Assembly (NCBI GenBank): GCA_039621445.1 | Contig: CP154954.1 | Location: 61,377,858 to 61,441,857 of the forward strand | Direction: 5' to 3' | Length of the DNA stretch: 64,000 bases | From: Euglena gracilis | Lineage: Eukaryota > Euglenida > Euglenophyceae > Euglenales | Shown here: piece after piece, positions 61,700-64,000 of the stretch | How the letters are laid out: each line of letters opens with the position of its first letter | Numbering within the stretch: position 1 is the first letter of the stretch | Translations under genes and position numbers: made by a program | The notes under the pieces: model-generated | Database searches by the model: none | What the model was told of the DNA's origin: nothing | The model's input: the letters and a program-made list of their open reading frames with translations, nothing else

Positions 61700-62690
61700 T
61701 TGGGTGTGCAGCCTGTAGGCTGAAGGGTTGGAATTATCAAAAATAGTGGGGGGTATGCTTTTCGCCCAGAAATATTGCCTAGCGGAATATGAATGGCAGA
61801 AAAATACTACTGGGTGTATACCCGAATCACAAAAGTACGGCATATTGCCAAATAGATCATACTGAGGTGTACAACCGCAGAGAAAAATGCAGAATTGTGG
61901 CAGGTTGCTGCCAATTCACAGAACAACTGTGGTTGGTGTGGCTTATACCACTTTGAAAAAATGCGAATGAATTTTAAATGCAAAAAAAAGGATGGGACAT
62001 TGTTCCACTGCGGTGAAATTAATCACTCTGTACCTTTCGGTACAATCAGAGGCCTTATACCTCCAAAAGTAAAGTGTGCGTATGAAAAATTGTGGGCATC
62101 CCTGTATTGCACACAAGAAAAAAAACTATCACAAAATATACACGGAAGCCCACAACTTCTGTGATGGTGGTCTGGCAGGCACGTTCTGTGATAAGCATGA
62201 ACTCAATCGAGTTTTTTTTTCGACAACTTGGCCGTAATGCCGTCACTGCAGCGGGTGGTGGCATATACCACCAAAACTTACTAAAATCTCTACTTTTTTG
62301 CATAATTGCAAAGAAGCACTACAACTATGCCTTTTGGCGTTTTATTGTTTGCGGTGAAGCTGTCAACTGAATAATCGACCTGTTGGTCAACAACGCATGC
62401 AATCTCTGTTACAGAGAATTAATTCACTTTTTCTGCACGCGTTAGGTTCATAAACCACATTTTTGCACCAATTGGTACTACAGAGGCTAGAAAAAGAACA
62501 AAAGCACATAGTGCCGATTGAGAAACAAGCCGGTTGGCTTAAGATCATTGGTACCATATGTCGGCCGCCGGCTTTCGCCGGCAGCCAAAAATTGCCAGAA
62601 AGCGCAAATTACAGAGTCGCGGGTAACAGCCAAACAGTTAGAGAAACCCGCGACTTAAATTGGAAGCGGGTCAAATTTCTAAGCGCCTTC
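61700..62690. other. No gene recognised
   Basis: AT-rich sequence without recognisable coding. A short GC hairpin (GCCGGCTTTCGCCGGC near 62569) is present. Confidence 0.5.
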
Positions 62691-63070
62691 GAATTTGTCT
62701 TTTTTCACAGAACTTGAGGGGTTTTCCCCAATATTTGGCAAGAAGGAATACTTTGAATTTGAATTTGGCAATTGGACTTTGAATTGGAGTTGCAAGCTGA
62801 GTTTCATTGTGGTCATTGATCCATTGAAGTCAATAGTATTGAAGGAGCCTTTAACGCCACCGCCCACCCCCATATATCACCGCCTTCGCCTCCTTCGCCG
62901 AACGCTACTTGCCCCAAGGTTTGCACATTTCATACATTCACATTTCAAGTGTGTTCGGTTTCAAGTGTGTTCTCACTCAAGTTTCGGAGTTTCAGAATTC
63001 AAGTTTCTTTCAGTTTTGACTTCAAGAGTTTCAAGATTCAGTGGGTTGGTTTTTGCCTACAAGGTATGCT

Positions 63071-63094
63071 AGAGAGAGAGAGAGAGAGAGAGAA
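63071..63094. repeat. (GA)n microsatellite
   Basis: About 24 bases of GA repeat, 19 bases before the ATG of the next ORF. Confidence 0.95.
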
Positions 63095-63112
63095 GTGAGA
63101 TTTTAACACCAA

Positions 63113-64000
63113 ATGGCAGATTTTTCGATTTTCAGCAAACTTTCGGAAACCGCTGAAAAAACGATCCTACGCACCGGCTGGGGTTGGGGAAACCACCTGG
63201 GTGAGAAAACAGGGGTTGACTTGAACCCACCAACCCCCGGAGAAAGCGCAGGCCCCACCCCGGAAACACCACCCCCCCTGTCGGTGGTCCTCCCCACCGG
63301 CGAGGACCTTCCAATGGAGAGCATGGATATGCTATGCATTGGAAATCTACAATTGGCCCAACCCGAAACAACCACTCCCACAAGAATACCTCCCTCTTCG
63401 ACCTGAATGGGACGAAGATGGAAAACGGAAGTACATCAATCGCCTGTTTGGCGAAACCCTCCGAAGAGAGAAAATTTGCACCATTTTTAATGGCAAACGT
63501 ACAAATAAGGATTGGTTGGCCATCCTGATACTGGAGTGGCTTCCGCGCGGATCGGGAGGAAACAGATGTGTCGGAAAGCAAAACTTCCGTCTGCCTCCAC
63601 GTATAAACTTTCAGAACCCCAGCCGGCGGAGTCCGAAGCAGCGCAGTCTGCTGTTGAACAACCTACAACGGCTGCATCATGTACAACGACAACAGCCAAG
63701 GCAGCAGCGAAGCCTGCAACCAAACGTTTGGAAGAACGTTTACCACAACCACCACCTACACCTACAGTACCTGTAGAACAAAGTCCCGTACTCTCCTCAG
63801 ACTCTTCTTCAGTTTCCCCTTGGGATACCTCCAGTGACGAGGAAATGGAGGAAGGGACAAACGATGAACACAGCACACGCTCTGTCTCCTCCGCATCCGC
63901 GGATTCTGAACACGGAGAAGACAGTTTACAACATGCTCTAAGGGCCGAAGCGCCGGCTACAACGCCTGCTCAGGCACGACCACAAACACCACTAGCAGAC
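63113..64000 (+). CDS. Proline-rich/acidic ORF, cut by the window end
   Basis: Starts MADFSIFSKLSETAEKTIL, followed by a Pro/Thr-rich stretch. In the next frame come PLPQEYLPLRPEWDEDGKRK and LFGETLRREKICTIFNGKRT. In a third frame a long Ala/Pro region precedes an acidic Ser-rich stretch (SSDSSSVSPWDTSSDEEMEE) that is open to the window edge. Changes of frame near 63400 and 63540 may be introns or indels. The Pro/Thr-rich tail (ATTPAQARPQTP) recalls the N-terminus of the Cys-rich protein at 57.8 kb (KTPAATTPSQTY), so it could be a third member. No domain recognised. Confidence 0.4.

Overview
The window is nuclear DNA of a eukaryote, most likely an alga or other protist. The best evidence is a ribosomal protein uS9 (RPS16) gene at 46.8-47.4 kb with three 48-55 bp GT-AG introns, plus a second multi-exon gene on the minus strand at 16.1-20.7 kb. 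Host genes are sparse. Most of the window is retroelements, short inverted-repeat elements and G/C-run-rich DNA. I cannot name the species. A retroelement here carries a C5-cytosine methyltransferase domain; published work from 2018 described such captures in dinoflagellates and charophytes, but that does not place this genome.

Layout. 1-11 kb holds a pogo-type MITE, a rearranged DIRS-like element (DIRS-1, 2.3-5.6 kb), an unrecognised ORF and a second DIRS-like element (DIRS-2, 6.6-10.7 kb) with 26-bp inverted ends. 11-16 kb holds short inverted-repeat elements and one unrecognised ORF. 16-21 kb holds the five-exon unrecognised gene, with repeats in its introns. 21.2-22.2 kb is an almost perfect 0.94 kb palindrome. 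22.7-28.4 kb holds a spliced PHD-finger gene remnant, a 468-bp element with a 7-bp target duplication, a tRNA-derived sequence and satellites. 28.45-36.53 kb is a complete LTR retrotransposon (Ty3/gypsy-1, minus strand) with near-identical LTRs and a 5-bp target duplication. 36.5-45.4 kb is dense with G/C-run inverted-repeat elements, hairpins and 32-bp satellites. 46.8 kb is RPS16. 48.4-61.7 kb holds a DIRS recombinase fragment, a gag fragment, a second Ty3/gypsy element (gypsy-2) with an in-frame cytosine methyltransferase, and two diverged copies of an unknown cysteine-rich protein. A further proline-rich, acidic ORF runs off the right edge.

Three things stand out. First, about a dozen families of short elements are built alike: a family-specific word joined to a G run, repeated inside and inverted at the other end. 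Second, at least four coding units are split into two oppositely oriented halves, three of them with little or no conserved coding sequence lost at the break. Third, both gypsy elements carry an extra DNA-methyltransferase-like module: an NPPW (DIRS-type adenine-MTase-like) domain in gypsy-1 and a PC-motif cytosine MTase in gypsy-2. Most retroelement ORFs carry frameshifts; gypsy-1 is the youngest and best preserved.
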